Source of the DNA: Echinarachnius parma
Lineage: Eukaryota; Echinodermata; Echinoidea; Clypeasteroida; Echinarachniidae
Assembly (NCBI GenBank): GCA_037951105.1
Contig: JBAMJV010008412.1
Coordinates: 1 to 64,000 of the forward strand
DNA length: 64,000 nt
Direction: 5' to 3'
Shown here: positions 46,801-53,485 of the stretch, one piece after another
Layout: each line of letters starts with the position of its first letter
Numbering within the stretch: the first letter of the stretch is position 1
Translations under genes and position numbers: made by a program
Notes under the pieces: model-generated
The model's database searches: none
What the model was told of the DNA's origin: nothing
Seen by the model: only the letters and a program-made list of their open reading frames with translations

Positions 46801-47477
46801 CCTTAATATTAATAATCCCTCCATGCTTCTACAGTAAATCGAAAGCTTGGTAAAAAGTCAAGCGCCCAGTACAATTCCACACTTATCCGATGTGTTTAAT
46901 AAGGAACAAATCAACATATCTTATTTCATGACCATTGTGACTAGAGTCAACCATAGCACTCAGAGTGTTAATTTTCATGTGTTAATTGAGAGACAAAGTG
47001 TTATTTTGGGCCATCAGGGAAATACCCTATCAAAGGAGGTTTATAGATTAGTCATTAACAACAAATCTGCCTTTGATAGAAGAGAGGTTAAGAAAAACAT
47101 CAAATCTATGAAAGCTTCATCTGGTATTTCCTTTTGATAGCTTTATGATTTAATGTACTATAATGGTTGGTTGCACCATAGCGTGAAATATGTTACTCCT
47201 TAATCTAGACAGGATGGATGTGCACACACTGTAGATAGTAATTATTTTTGTGTAGTAATCTTAGGTATATTTATTGTATTTTCTCACTCTGTTTATCTGC
47301 AGGACACGCAAGGAGGAAGTCCCTTCGTCAACCGTCAAGAGGAAAGCAACGCAAGAAAAGACGAAAAAGAGGCACAAAAAGAAGCAGAAGATTGAACAAT
47401 CTGCGGACGAGGTCGGTCTTTCCCTCAAGGAGGACGAACAATTGGCTCTGCACATGTTGTCAATGGACAGATTCTAA
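28696..47477 (+). CDS. DDX10: DDX10/Dbp4-type DEAD-box RNA helicase, 16 exons
   Basis: Deduced protein 859 aa, close to the ~875 aa of vertebrate DDX10. Exons: 28696-28863, 32567-32758, 33168-33326, 34659-34779, 35669-35783, 36367-36463, 36983-37087, 37795-37957, 39503-39689, 40775-40951, 41458-41803, 42461-42610, 44340-44510, 45122-45196, 46218-46396, 47303-47477; phases agree throughout. Motifs: Q-motif GYQAPTEIQ (82-90), Walker A AKTGSGKT (107-114), [21 protein letters not shown] (216-219), SAT (247-249), [10 protein letters not shown] (365-374), HRVGRTAR (395-402), then the DUF4217 region and an acidic/basic coiled tail. Family role (known): ATP-dependent unwinding of snoRNA and pre-rRNA in nucleolar small-subunit processing. 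The start MGKMDRK was chosen because it opens a basic N-terminus like that of the family. Many decayed copies of its own exons lie in the introns. Confidence 0.96.
29318..31293. mobile_element. TTAA-F MITE, split by a hAT element (intron 1)
   Basis: Left TTAAAGGGAGGGATCCACTT, right AAAAGTGGACCTGTCCCTTTAA-type end, with TTAA at both borders. Without the nested hAT and one TSD copy it is 646 bp. A decayed inverted copy is at about 61790-62404 in the WD40 gene; both contain CCCTACGTGACCCGCGCTAG or its reverse. Confidence 0.85.
29534..30855. mobile_element. hAT-3-like element nested in TTAA-F
   Basis: Ends TAATGCTGTTA / TAACAGCATTA with perfect 8-bp duplication GTTCGTAC (29526-29533 and 30856-30863). 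Subterminal arrays of GGATC occur at both ends (about 29605-29625 and 30820-30845). 1322 bp without a transposase frame. Confidence 0.92.
31508..32440 (+). pseudogene. Array of four decayed copies of DDX10 exon 2
   Basis: P1 31508-31620, P2 31684-32050 (split at about 31750-31980 by an insertion starting CCCAGGGGGCAGG), P3 32115-32251 and P4 32328-32440 all align with functional exon 2. P2-P4 retain the pyrimidine-AG acceptor and ACTGCTGCTGAT start. Each has stops or indels (for example ACAAGTTAAAG in P3, AGCAAGTTGTAG in P4), and none keeps the Walker A part. Copies are spaced roughly 200-600 bp apart. Confidence 0.9.
32567..32758 (+). CDS. DDX10: DDX10 exon 2 (Q-motif and Walker A)
   Basis: Codons 57-120, phase 0 at both ends. 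Encodes [21 protein letters not shown] and [13 protein letters not shown], which bind adenine and phosphates. Acceptor ctctag, donor gtaaga. It is the only full-length copy of five. Confidence 0.96.
33168..33326 (+). CDS. DDX10: DDX10 exon 3 (motif Ia)
   Basis: Codons 121-173, phase 0. Encodes [20 protein letters not shown] and SAGLIIGGK. Donor gtatga. Confidence 0.95.
33364..34345 (+). mobile_element. tRNA-derived SINE (intron 3), split by a hAT MITE
   Basis: The head TGGCACGATCAGATTTAGCG...GGGGACCCGAGTTCGAACCC has tRNA A- and B-box character. The core CTGCTCTCTACCCAGG and CTCCTGGGAGTTGAGATGGT follow. The sequence is interrupted at 33623-34264 and resumes with GACCAAGGGTAATAATGC to a TTATTATTATTG tail. 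Same family as 5531 (minus) and 51690. Confidence 0.82.
33623..34264. mobile_element. hAT-3 foldback MITE inside the SINE
   Basis: TAGTGCTGTAACCGATCATC on the left, GTTACAGCACTA on the right, perfect 8-bp duplication CTTATGAC (33615-33622 and 34265-34272). GATCGGATC-rich subterminal arrays and a long central palindrome (AAGCCCAAGGTAATCTTGTA in both arms) make most of the 642 bp self-complementary. Confidence 0.94.
34425..34530 (+). pseudogene. Decayed copy of DDX10 exon 3
   Basis: GGCCTATTAGACTTTTAAAT...AAGATTGGAGCTCAGCATG...GGATTCATTATCAG aligns with the 3' half of exon 3, with stops (CAG to TAG) and indels. Lies between exons 3 and 4. Confidence 0.85.
34659..34779 (+). CDS. DDX10: DDX10 exon 4 (motif Ib)
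   Basis: Codons 174-214, ends in phase 1. Encodes [19 protein letters not shown]. Acceptor cgtag, donor gtaagc. Confidence 0.95.
34985..35352 (+). mobile_element. TTAA-B MITE, copy 1 (intron 4)
   Basis: TTAAAGGGATCTAGTAACTT to TACTATAGTCCCTTTAA. Interior GCAAAAATGCAAATTGATAT and ATCTTTTGAACGAAATGGAA are shared with five other copies, four of them in DDX10 introns. Confidence 0.9.
35669..35783 (+). CDS. DDX10: DDX10 exon 5 (DEAD box and SAT)
   Basis: Codons 214-252. Encodes [13 protein letters not shown] (motif II) and LLFSATQTK (motif III). Acceptor gagcag, donor gtaagt. Confidence 0.96.
35803..36117 (-). mobile_element. TTAA-B MITE, copy 2 (intron 5)
   Basis: Reverse orientation of copy 1. 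The left end is eroded (TTTATAGGGACTTACTT); the right end ATATCCCTTTAA is intact. Confidence 0.8.
36367..36463 (+). CDS. DDX10: DDX10 exon 6
   Basis: Codons 252-284: [20 protein letters not shown], the linker after motif III leading into helicase domain 2. Donor gtaaga. Confidence 0.94.
36640..36944 (-). mobile_element. TTAA-B MITE, copy 3 (intron 6)
   Basis: The left end is decayed; AAAAAGATATTTACGATTGA and the TAGATCCCTTTAA end are recognisable. Confidence 0.75.
36983..37087 (+). CDS. DDX10: DDX10 exon 7 (motif IV)
   Basis: Codons 285-319, phase 0: [20 protein letters not shown] and [11 protein letters not shown]. Donor gtaaca. Confidence 0.95.
37150..37513 (-). mobile_element. TTAA-B MITE, copy 4 (intron 7)
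   Basis: TTAAAGGGACTTAGTAACAT to TTTTTGCACATTTAA. The interior matches copies 1-3. Confidence 0.82.
37795..37957 (+). CDS. DDX10: DDX10 exon 8 (motif V)
   Basis: Codons 320-374: [20 protein letters not shown] and [11 protein letters not shown]. Acceptor atctag, donor gtgagt, ends in phase 1. Confidence 0.95.
37992..38220. mobile_element. 229-bp palindromic MITE (intron 8)
   Basis: ATTGGCCCGTATTCACAAAG on the left and its reverse complement on the right. Arms are about 104 bp, nearly perfect, with a ~20-nt loop. Confidence 0.88.
38262..38376 (+). pseudogene. Decayed copy of DDX10 exon 8
   Basis: ATGGCTCTCTATGGTTAACA onward aligns with the exon 8 codons for [12 protein letters not shown] to ATDIAARGL. 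The TCT codon region now reads TAA, with an extra shift. ATDIAARG has become [12 protein letters not shown]. Confidence 0.9.
38600..39141 (+). mobile_element. TTAA-A MITE, copy 5 (intron 8)
   Basis: TTAAAGGGGTAGTTTAGTTT to CTGTACTACCCCTTTAA, 542 bp, highly similar to the copy at 16206. Confidence 0.9.
39319..39432 (+). pseudogene. Recent decayed copy of DDX10 exon 9
   Basis: Nearly identical to the first 110 bp of functional exon 9 (39503), including the TTAG acceptor and CATAGAGTGGGTCGAACGGC. One A is deleted in GTGAATTGG (GTGATTGG), which shifts the frame. The unit spacing is about 184 bp. Confidence 0.93.
39503..39689 (+). CDS. DDX10: DDX10 exon 9 (motif VI)
   Basis: Codons 374-436: [20 protein letters not shown] and [20 protein letters not shown]. 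Motif VI carries the arginine fingers for ATP hydrolysis. Acceptor ttgttag, donor gtgagt. Confidence 0.96.
39703..40030. mobile_element. Repeat with GCAGGGCTC / GAGCCCTG ends
   Basis: Begins CAGGGCTCCAGACTTATTTT and ends AGTGCGAGTGTCGAGCCCTG. Interior GGCCCGA/TCGGGCC blocks. Relatives occur at 45990-46170, 48600-48860 and 53220-53485. No clean target duplication was seen here. Confidence 0.6.
40337..40700 (+). pseudogene. Decayed copy of DDX10 exon 10, split by a LINE tail
   Basis: CCCAAAGCAGAAGTTCAGCA (40337-40370) and GAGAAGAAGCTCCAGTCGTA onward (40612-40700) align with exon 10, separated by a 5'-truncated LINE end. A short ATAGA repeat at the junctions suggests a target duplication. It ends at AAGCCTATGTACCT without a donor. 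Confidence 0.9.
40371..40610 (+). mobile_element. 5'-truncated L2/CR1 LINE 3' end
   Basis: ACATTTAAATCACACTTAAA then TTGTAAGCGCTATGATACCC and a TTATTATTATTATT tail, matching the 3' end of the LINE fragment at 13083 (reverse). Confidence 0.82.
40775..40951 (+). CDS. DDX10: DDX10 exon 10 (DUF4217 region)
   Basis: Codons 436-495: [40 protein letters not shown]. This helical extension after helicase domain 2 is typical of DDX10/DDX18-type proteins. Confidence 0.94.
41248..41325 (+). pseudogene. Decayed copy of part of DDX10 exon 11
   Basis: GTGCAGTTCATCCAGTAAGA followed by lysine-rich AAGAAAAAGAAGCGG aligns with the [16 protein letters not shown] codons of exon 11. The AAG after CAG is now TAA. 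Confidence 0.75.
41458..41803 (+). CDS. DDX10: DDX10 exon 11
   Basis: Codons 495-610: [15 protein letters not shown], matching the family's [12 protein letters not shown], then a basic stretch and acidic [13 protein letters not shown] / [15 protein letters not shown]. Acceptor tgtgcag, donor gtaagc. Confidence 0.95.
42058..42215. mobile_element. Degenerate TA-type MITE related to 25792
   Basis: GATATAGTCAAAACCCTTCT ... CTATAGTGGCCACCCCC ... ACACAGGTTGGACTTTCC; eroded ends. Confidence 0.6.
42461..42610 (+). CDS. DDX10: DDX10 exon 12
   Basis: Codons 611-660: [20 protein letters not shown] and a lysine-rich [10 protein letters not shown] ending KTFDDEGD. The acceptor is a tandem CAGCAG (42455-42460), so a one-glutamine NAGNAG alternative is possible. 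Confidence 0.93.
42788..42843 (+). pseudogene. Remnant of exon-13 repeat unit (copy 0)
   Basis: GGCCAGAGAGATGAAAGACC then TTACTACTTGTCGG matches the 3' part of exon-13 units at 43600 and 44145. A TA-flanked MITE has inserted right after it. Confidence 0.7.
42845..43084. mobile_element. TA-flanked MITE (intron 12)
   Basis: TATGTGACCGGCTATAGCAA and its near reverse complement GCTATAGCGGGTCACATA, with TA borders; 240 bp. Confidence 0.82.
43136..43660 (+). pseudogene. Exon-13 copy 1, split by a TTAA MITE
   Basis: Acceptor ATGCAG and GTTGCAGCAAGTGGTCATCC (one base lost versus GCAGAACAGTGGCC) to ATCAACAT, then the MITE at 43218-43593, then AAGAAGGCAAAATAGATGAA continues the unit. Frameshifted and interrupted. 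Confidence 0.88.
43218..43593. mobile_element. TTAA-C MITE, copy 1
   Basis: TTAAAGGTGCACCTGTAAAG to CACTTTACAGGCATCCCTTTAA-type end, with TTAA at both borders, inserted in exon-13 copy 1. A second copy is at 52355. Confidence 0.9.
43695..43793 (+). pseudogene. Exon-13 copy 2
   Basis: GTTGCAGAACAGTGGCCACC intact at first, then AAGGTTGTTGAGG and GGGGGTTGAGCATCAACATA show substitutions and indels. No donor. Confidence 0.85.
44048..44158 (+). CDS. Exon-13 copy 3, possible alternative terminal exon
   Basis: Acceptor-like GATGTTCAG precedes GTT GCA GAA CAG TGG, in the same phase as functional exon 13. It encodes [34 protein letters not shown] and then MKTLTT followed by TGA (ends 44158), so splicing here after exon 12 would truncate the protein before exons 14-16. 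Whether it is used is unknown. It may simply be a decaying duplicate. Confidence 0.4.
44340..44510 (+). CDS. DDX10: DDX10 exon 13 (functional copy)
   Basis: Codons 661-717, phase 0: [38 protein letters not shown] and KERVKAKHL, matching the family's QQWPQM...GGINLHKAKERLQEED block. Acceptor tatgcag, donor gtaagt. Copies 3 and 4 are almost identical over the first 100 bp. Confidence 0.93.
44575..44713 (+). pseudogene. Exon-13 copy 5
   Basis: After a poly-G tract, GGCATCAACATAGAGAAGGC, then AAGTAGCTGATGCTGG with an in-frame TAG, then a deletion in CAGCTCTTC. The donor TTGGTAAG is preserved. Confidence 0.88.
44766..44894 (+). CDS. Exon-13 copy 6, open and in phase; possible alternative exon
   Basis: 43 codons without a stop: [40 protein letters not shown], then KLL before GTAATT. 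The upstream TACAG acceptor and downstream donor keep phase 0 on both sides, so it could replace or follow exon 13 without a frame change. The lack of disabling mutations in this copy is notable. The donor is weak. Confidence 0.45.
45122..45196 (+). CDS. DDX10: DDX10 exon 14
   Basis: Codons 718-742: [20 protein letters not shown] then acidic DDGDE; continues the family's EKRLKEREARR basic helix. Donor gtaaat. Confidence 0.9.
45217..45598 (-). mobile_element. TTAA-B MITE, copy 5 (intron 14)
   Basis: TTAAAGAGAGCTAGTTACAT to ACTAGATCCCTTTAA; starts 20 bp after the exon 14 donor. Confidence 0.87.
46218..46396 (+). CDS. DDX10: DDX10 exon 15
   Basis: Codons 743-802: [20 protein letters not shown], then [28 protein letters not shown] matches the family's conserved FDPSTLPDPDKY almost exactly, which confirms the gene identity. 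Acceptor ttgaag, donor gtatgt. Confidence 0.96.
46500..46790 (+). pseudogene. LINE 3' fragment (C-terminal RT region), intron 15
   Basis: Plus-strand reading [20 protein letters not shown] is the conserved C-terminal block of L2/CR1-type proteins. It is followed by a short 3' UTR and a TTATTGTTATTATT tail. Confidence 0.8.
47303..47477 (+). CDS. DDX10: DDX10 exon 16 (terminal)
   Basis: Codons 802-859 and [35 protein letters not shown], then [20 protein letters not shown]. GLSLxEDEELxLHxL is the conserved C-terminus of DDX10. Confidence 0.95.
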
Positions 47478-47690
47478 GATTCTGAATGGTCATCTATGGA
47501 CCGATTCTAAGATGGACGGTCATCTATGGACAAAATGCAGAAAGTTGCTAATGGTGTGTTCAACCGAGCTGGGGCACCATTACATGGACTGTCATCTATG
47601 AAGATATTCCAAGAATACCACATGACTGCATATCAGTGTGTGAGGCAATGGACAGATTCTAAGATGAATTGTTGTCTGTGGACATGATAA
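47460..47690 (+). repeat. Degenerate repeat across the DDX10 stop codon and 3' UTR
   Basis: CAATGGACAGATTCTAAGAT occurs at 47460 (including the stop) and again near 47647. GGTCATCTATGGAC recurs at about 47488 and 47518, with decayed versions at 47585 and 47668. No clear AATAAA was found before 47700. Confidence 0.7.
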
Positions 47691-47703
47691 AAAAATAACA
47701 CTT

Positions 47704-48048
47704 GGGCCCGTAACCAGGGGGGATGTGTTGGGTTTGTACGCATCCCCCCAAATTAAAAAAGGTTCACTTTTTATTGGTCTCGGTCTCGGCCATCTAAACC
47801 AGTGGTCTCCGGCAACGAAAGCTCTTGTTGAAGACCCCCCCTCCCCTAGCTTACACAACTAAACAAGTGGTCTTGGTCTCGGCCTCGAAAATGTTTGGCG
47901 ATGGATACCCTTCCCCCCCCCTCCCCCTCCCCTCCGCTTACACGACTCAATACATGACTCAACCAGTGGTCTCAGTCTCAGTCCGGTTTTGTACATTACG
48001 CACTCCCCCCCCCCCCCCCCCCTTGAAAAATCCTGGCTACGGGCCCGA
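47704..48048. mobile_element. Element with GGGCCCGTAACCAGG / CCTGGCTACGGGCCC ends
   Basis: Inverted ends about 15 bp, C tracts and TCGGTCTCGG repeats inside, related to 4528-4790. No perfect target duplication was identified. Confidence 0.65.
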
Positions 48049-48203
48049 CACTGTGAACAGGTGTTTGTGGATATGCGTCAGTAGTGTATGCCTTTGCCAC
48101 TCCCCGAAAACATGTGTCTACTTTCATAATTGTTCTGAACTTTACATAGAAGACTATTACATAAGTAATTCTGAGATGGAACACATATCCCTGCTCATGT
48201 TAT

Positions 48204-48598
48204 TTAAAGGGTACCACCACCCAAAAATAATATTCTTATAAAAGAAAGGTAACATCTTTAGAATTCCATTCCATCAACAAGTTCACAAAAATATGTTTCC
48301 AGAAAAAAATATATAATCAGAATACGCATAACCATTCTAAAGCACGGTCTGAATGTACAAGACTAATTTGTGCAGATCGCCAGGGATTCCATTGTCTCCA
48401 AACTTACGCGTGAATGGCATTGGCGCACTCGCAAACCAGGAACCAGGAAATAGTAGTGGTTCCGTAGGTGGTGGAAATTAATTGCTTTGTTTATGAATTA
48501 CACAAACCTTTGCAAAATGTTGTGTATCTTTTTGATATCACAACACGTTACTAAAACATATAATTATGTGTTGTTCTTTGCCTGGTGGTCCCCTTTAA
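48204..48598 (-). mobile_element. TTAA-D MITE, copy 1
   Basis: TTAAAGGGTACCACCACCCA to GCCTGGTGGTCCCCTTTAA. The inverted relative is at 59002. Confidence 0.88.
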
Positions 48599-48599
48599 C

Positions 48600-48860
48600 A
48601 TCTGCATAACCTAAGACAGGGCTGGACACTAGCACTCGCACTTGCCTTGGGCTGTTCAAAATTGATGTTGGGCAAGTACAATTTAATAAATGGCCTAGTT
48701 TGGTTGCCCGATCAGGTATCTAAATTATTGGTCAACTACAAGAGGATATAAGTAAGTGGGCAAGTCATTTTCTGTTCAGGCTAGTACAATTTGAAAAGTT
48801 ATGATTTTACTTGCCCAATCAGGCCAGTTGAAAAAAGTTAGTGTGGAGGCTTGCCTAAGA
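48600..48860. mobile_element. GGGCAAGT/ACTTGCCC-rich repeat
   Basis: CAGGGCTGGACACTAGCACT followed by several TTGCCCGATC / GGGCAAGT blocks. Same family as 53220-53485 and related to 39703. Confidence 0.6.
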
Positions 48861-48949
48861 TGATGCTAGTGCACTTTTCTCCTAGTATCTTATCTTCAAG
48901 TTTGGCTAGTAAAATTGAACCCAGGCAAATTCTGATAGCCTGAAACCAG

Positions 48950-49190
48950 GGCCCATATATTCATTAAACCTTGCTAGCATAGTTCCATGCTTAATCTATT
49001 TCAGATCATGCAGTTTAGTAAGCAAAATTAGGTTAGTAGGGTTAGCTCTCGGTACCTACTAAGTTAACCCTAGTAAGTGACTACGTGATGATGTTTTGAA
49101 TACTTACCTCTTGTTATTACAAATGGACTTAGCAAGTATGAAACTAAGCTACTGGGGTCCCCTGCCTATAAGGCTCAATTTTGGAGATTG
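48950..49190. repeat. Possible MITE with GGGCCCATATATTCA start
   Basis: CAGGGCCCATATATTCATTA to CTACTGGGGTCCCCTG, with imperfect inverted ends and TAGTAAG/CTTACTA blocks. Confidence 0.45.
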
Positions 49191-49383
49191 ATGATACGAT
49201 CACATCTATCATGTTAGAGACATTGCACACGAGTATCAATAATCTCGTACACGTACATAACTATTACATATTGTATTGTTTCTTATGAATAAAAGCCATA
49301 TTATTGTATCATTAAACTAAATTTAAAGTATGCATATGTGTGGGATTTTCTTATTTGTTATTCTGTATTCCCCATCTTATAGG

Positions 49384-49604
49384 TTAAAGTGATCCGTTAA
49401 CTTTGTACAATTTCAACCCAAATCACTTGGAGCTGTACCTTGCTGTTTGGTCCATGGTTACAGAAGAATGAAATGGGTTTTGATTTTTCAAATGTCTCCC
49501 TAATCATGGATATATTTGAGAGCGTATATAGGCGGTTTCCGACCGTATCTGAAATATCGAACATACCTTCTGGGGAAAAATATAAAGTTAACGGATTACT
49601 TTAA
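49384..49604. mobile_element. TTAA-E MITE, 221 bp
   Basis: TTAAAGTGATCCGTTAACTT and its reverse complement AAGTTAACGGATTACTTTAA, with TTAA borders. Confidence 0.85.
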
Positions 49605-49849
49605 GATAATAATAATAATAAGATTGGAGCTAGCTGTTGGTGTAAACTAATTGTTATTTATTACACTTTATAATACAGACTTATACAAACTTTCATCTTC
49701 ACAAAAATAGCGTTCAATACAATATTGATAAAGACTCTTTGGAATGAATACTTGTAATTGCACTATATCAAAGTCAAGGTTATTAGGTCAAGGTGAATAC
49801 AGTCTTTGGAGAATACTTAATACAGGCCATAGTATTGATTCTAAAAGTC

Positions 49850-50470
49850 AATTGTATTAACCCTAATCCCACTGGGTTATTTTGGTCACTTGAGTCCACT
49901 GGGGGGGGGGGGGGGGGGGGGCCTTTTTGGCCCCCCCCTCAAATCTCGGCAATGAATGGACCGATCGACTTGAAAATTGGCACACACGTAAAACAAGTCA
50001 AGTAGAATAAGAATTTGAAAAAAAAAAAAATTGGACCATTTTTTTTTTTTTATAATTAATTTAAATTTTGAATATGCAAATTTTTGACGATTTTGGGAAA
50101 AAATTGGTATTTTCATCTAAAATCAAAAGAAATTACAGGATTTCTTCAGTTTTTCTGTAAAAATACTTTCAAATGATGTTATTCATCATATCCATGTTTT
50201 TTATGGTGATAAAATATATCACTAATTTGCATAAATATGCAAATTAGTATTCCCGGATTTATCCACATTGTTTTCATTCTTATGTCTTTTATTGTTTTTT
50301 TTTTTTTTTTTTTTTTTTTAAGAATTTATCTCTGAAGTGTATGAATTCAACTAATAACAAAGAAATAATCCAAATTATAATTAAAAGTAACAATTATAAC
50401 AGATTTGGAGTTTACATGGCATCGGATATAGGAATTACATAGAAACCTGTACAAAAATTACATTTTTTTG
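49850..50470. repeat. AT-rich low-complexity segment with poly-G and poly-T tracts
   Basis: A G tract of about 22 with a following C tract (49900-49937), then long T and A runs. No coding potential. Confidence 0.5.
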
Positions 50471-50632
50471 TGACGGACGAGCAATTATCGACCTCTAAAA
50501 TCAGTTCTACAGGTCCGACCGGGGTGAGTTATATATCAAAACATGCGGGAGACTTGAGAGAAAATAGTCATGAAGTTTGAACGTGAAATTCCAAGCGGTC
50601 TAGATGCACGTCGAAAACCAGTGGGATTAGGG

Positions 50633-50963
50633 TTAAAGGGACTTGGCAACAATGATTGTCCAAATCCTCAAAATCCAATTGGAATTCTAGCGGTTCCCTC
50701 ATACCTTGTTTTATTCGTAATTAGCAATAAAAGCATGGCACAGGTTTTGGTTTTTCAAATTTCCATTTCGTTCAAAAGATATTTACGATTGAAGTGTTCG
50801 GATATGAAATTATCTATCACTTTGCATTTTCCCTCATTTCTCGGCCAAATAACATCCAATTAACTTGAAATTTTCACACATTATTTTCTGGACATATCAG
50901 ATCACACCAATAAACCATGCATCACTTTTTGCACTTGTCAACAAAGTTACTAGATCCCTTTAA
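50633..50963 (-). mobile_element. TTAA-B MITE, copy 6 (intergenic)
   Basis: TTAAAGGGACTTGGCAACAA to TTACTAGATCCCTTTAA; the only TTAA-B copy outside DDX10. Confidence 0.87.
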
Positions 50964-51680
50964 TACCCGGTAGCAATTGTGTGAGAACAAGTATTATTGA
51001 TAATGTTACACTCATCATAGTGGCAAAATACACTACTCCAAGAATGTGTTGTGTTTTTAAAGACATTTTAAAGCAATATGTGGCAGTCAACATCTTACCA
51101 TGATATTGATGCGATACTGTATGTCAATTGAATACCAGTTAGACATAATACTGTACATTATGTAATATCGAAACTGTCACAATATGTTGAAGCAATTGTA
51201 TAAAAGTATTGACCAACTTGATCATAAGGAAAATTATTCCAAGAATGTATTGTTTTTAGAAAGCAATCTTGAAATACTAGTATATATAACATAACAAGTA
51301 ATCTGTTGGCACTTCCAGTTTTTTGTTTACACATATTAGGTGTAACTATACTCTAAATTAAAAATTACTATCCACTAATACATGTTTTTTTTGCATTGTG
51401 TGAAAAGACAAACATTTAACCCCTTGACTACGGGAACCAAGTGGTTTGTGTACAAAGTCTATGGAGATTTTAGAATCTCGAAGGGAACGGGTTAAACATT
51501 GTCTTTTGGCGATATGCAGCCTTTTTTCTGGACATTTTAGATACACAAATCACAAAAAACTGAGTTAGTATGAAAGCATGGCTGTATAAAGATATCAAAT
51601 TCTAGGCAATAAGAAATCTTACTATTACTCTTCACTATTTGCTTCACAAATCAGTTTTTAACTTCACAAATCAGTTTTTA
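50964..51680. other. Intergenic spacer, nothing recognised
   Basis: AT-rich, no supported features. Confidence 0.5.
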
Positions 51681-51689
51681 ACTTCAAAT

Positions 51690-51905
51690 TACATGTTCAA
51701 ATTACGAGTTCGTACCCTATCGATGCCCCAACATTCTATGTCCTTCAATCCACATTGCTGCTCTCTACCCATGAGTATAAATGGTACTTGGTCGGGTGTT
51801 AAATCAGCCTGTGGCGCTCTACATCATAGGGCAGCTTTGGCTAGTATGCTCCCCCTGGAAGTTGAGATGGTGCACAAGATAATTGTGCGGGTTTGAACTG
51901 TATAA
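51690..51905 (+). mobile_element. SINE fragment
   Basis: GAGTTCGTACCC (B-box relic), then ATTGCTGCTCTCTACCC and GATGGTGCACAAGATAATTG, matching the SINE at 33364. The head is truncated. Confidence 0.75.
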
Positions 51906-52354
51906 ATCTATAATTTAAGGCGTGTAACATACAAATCAATTCATATGGTTGATTCAAATAACAATCGATAAATCTCATACATACCTGCTATCAAAACCTT
52001 TAACACAACTACTATAAACTATATTCTCACATCAAACATATATTCTATACCTACCTACATGTACTTTGTATAATTACACTCATGATTAAATCAAGGCAGA
52101 TGCATATAATTTGTTTACTTTTCAATAAAAATAGAAACACTTTTGTTGTAAATTTGACAACCATTCTCCCAAACTACATGTAGCTGGGCAACATGAAATA
52201 TGAAAGACCAAAACAAATGCTCCTTGACTCAGTGACACAAGGGCCATATGCACATTTCAAAGAAAAAGAGAGAAGTTTGATTATGATGAGTTTAAATAAA
52301 CCTACCTGCGGGCAGACCACTTGAAGAAGAAGAACATGAAACATAGGTTGTACA
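51906..52354. other. Spacer, nothing recognised
   Basis: No supported features. Confidence 0.4.
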
Positions 52355-52733
52355 TTAAAGGTGCACCTGTAAAGTGTCAGATATTGCCCAAAATGATATT
52401 TGAGACTTCAATCCTATACCAAAATCATTGTAAGATATGTCTGAATGATGTGTGAAAGTTTCATTGAAAAAACACACTGCTTTCCTGGTTAAAAAGCGAA
52501 AATATGCGTCAGCTTTAAAAACTAATTACAGTATGATGCTTATGACCGTCTGTACATGTAGATGCTCTTGACTGAATGATTATCAATGATATATTCATAC
52601 AATTTGAAAAAATCTAACCCTATTTTATTCTTCTCTTACCATAAGCCAAACAACACGGTAGAAGAGAAATGGGGAAGCTCAAATAATTTTTTATGGAGTT
52701 AGACACTTTACAGGTGCACTTAATATCATGTTT
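52355..52733. mobile_element. TTAA-C MITE, copy 2
   Basis: TTAAAGGTGCACCTGTAAAG to TTTACAGGTGCACTTAA, with TTAA borders; same orientation as the copy inside exon-13 copy 1. Confidence 0.9.
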
Positions 52734-53219
52734 ACTAAATACAACCGTTCACGGCCATGAAACAAAAGGTTCTCCATCCTGCAATGGGAAAAAGACTTTT
52801 GCTGTAAATTTGTAGAGCTGTTCTTCAAATCAGCTCTGTGCAGCAATATGGAAAACATGTTGCACATAAAAATGACGATCTACAAACATGTAAGTACACA
52901 TCACCATATCAAGGTACCGTCAGGCAAGTAAAATAATGATCTCTCAATATCAAATAATTGACTAAACAGGTACATATATCTAATAAATCACACATTATTG
53001 TTTCCTACAAGACAAATACATTCTACTATACATACCGGCTCTTCAGCTGTGTGTTAATACAAAAAGAAAGACTTCGGTAACGATCTTACCTCATATAATT
53101 ACATCCATTATGATCATTATCAGCAAAATCGTGCATATTGGCAGCTTTATACAGGTATATTCCTATATTCTCTAGTTCTATTATTCCACTAGTCGGGCAA
53201 CATGGATTACACAAGCCTC
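52734..53219. other. Spacer, nothing recognised
   Basis: No supported features. Confidence 0.4.
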
Positions 53220-53485
53220 AATACCAACTTTTTCCTCTAATGGCCCGTTTGGGTAAGTAAAATCATAACTTTTCCAATTTTACTTGCCCGAACAGAAAAT
53301 TTACTTGCCCTGGTACTTTTAGATCAGATTTACATGTATGAAATTATATTTTTCTTTCAAAGTTGAACAACTACTGTAGTTGCCCGATTGGGCAAGCAAA
53401 CTAGACAATTTATGCAATTTTACTTGCCCGACACCAATTTGTACTTGCCCCGGGCAAGCGGGCAAGTGCTAGTGTCGAGCCCTGC
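53220..53485. mobile_element. ACTTGCCC-rich repeat, copy 2
   Basis: Ends GTGCTAGTGTCGAGCCCTGC, with repeated TTTTACTTGCCCG blocks, as at 48600. Confidence 0.65.
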
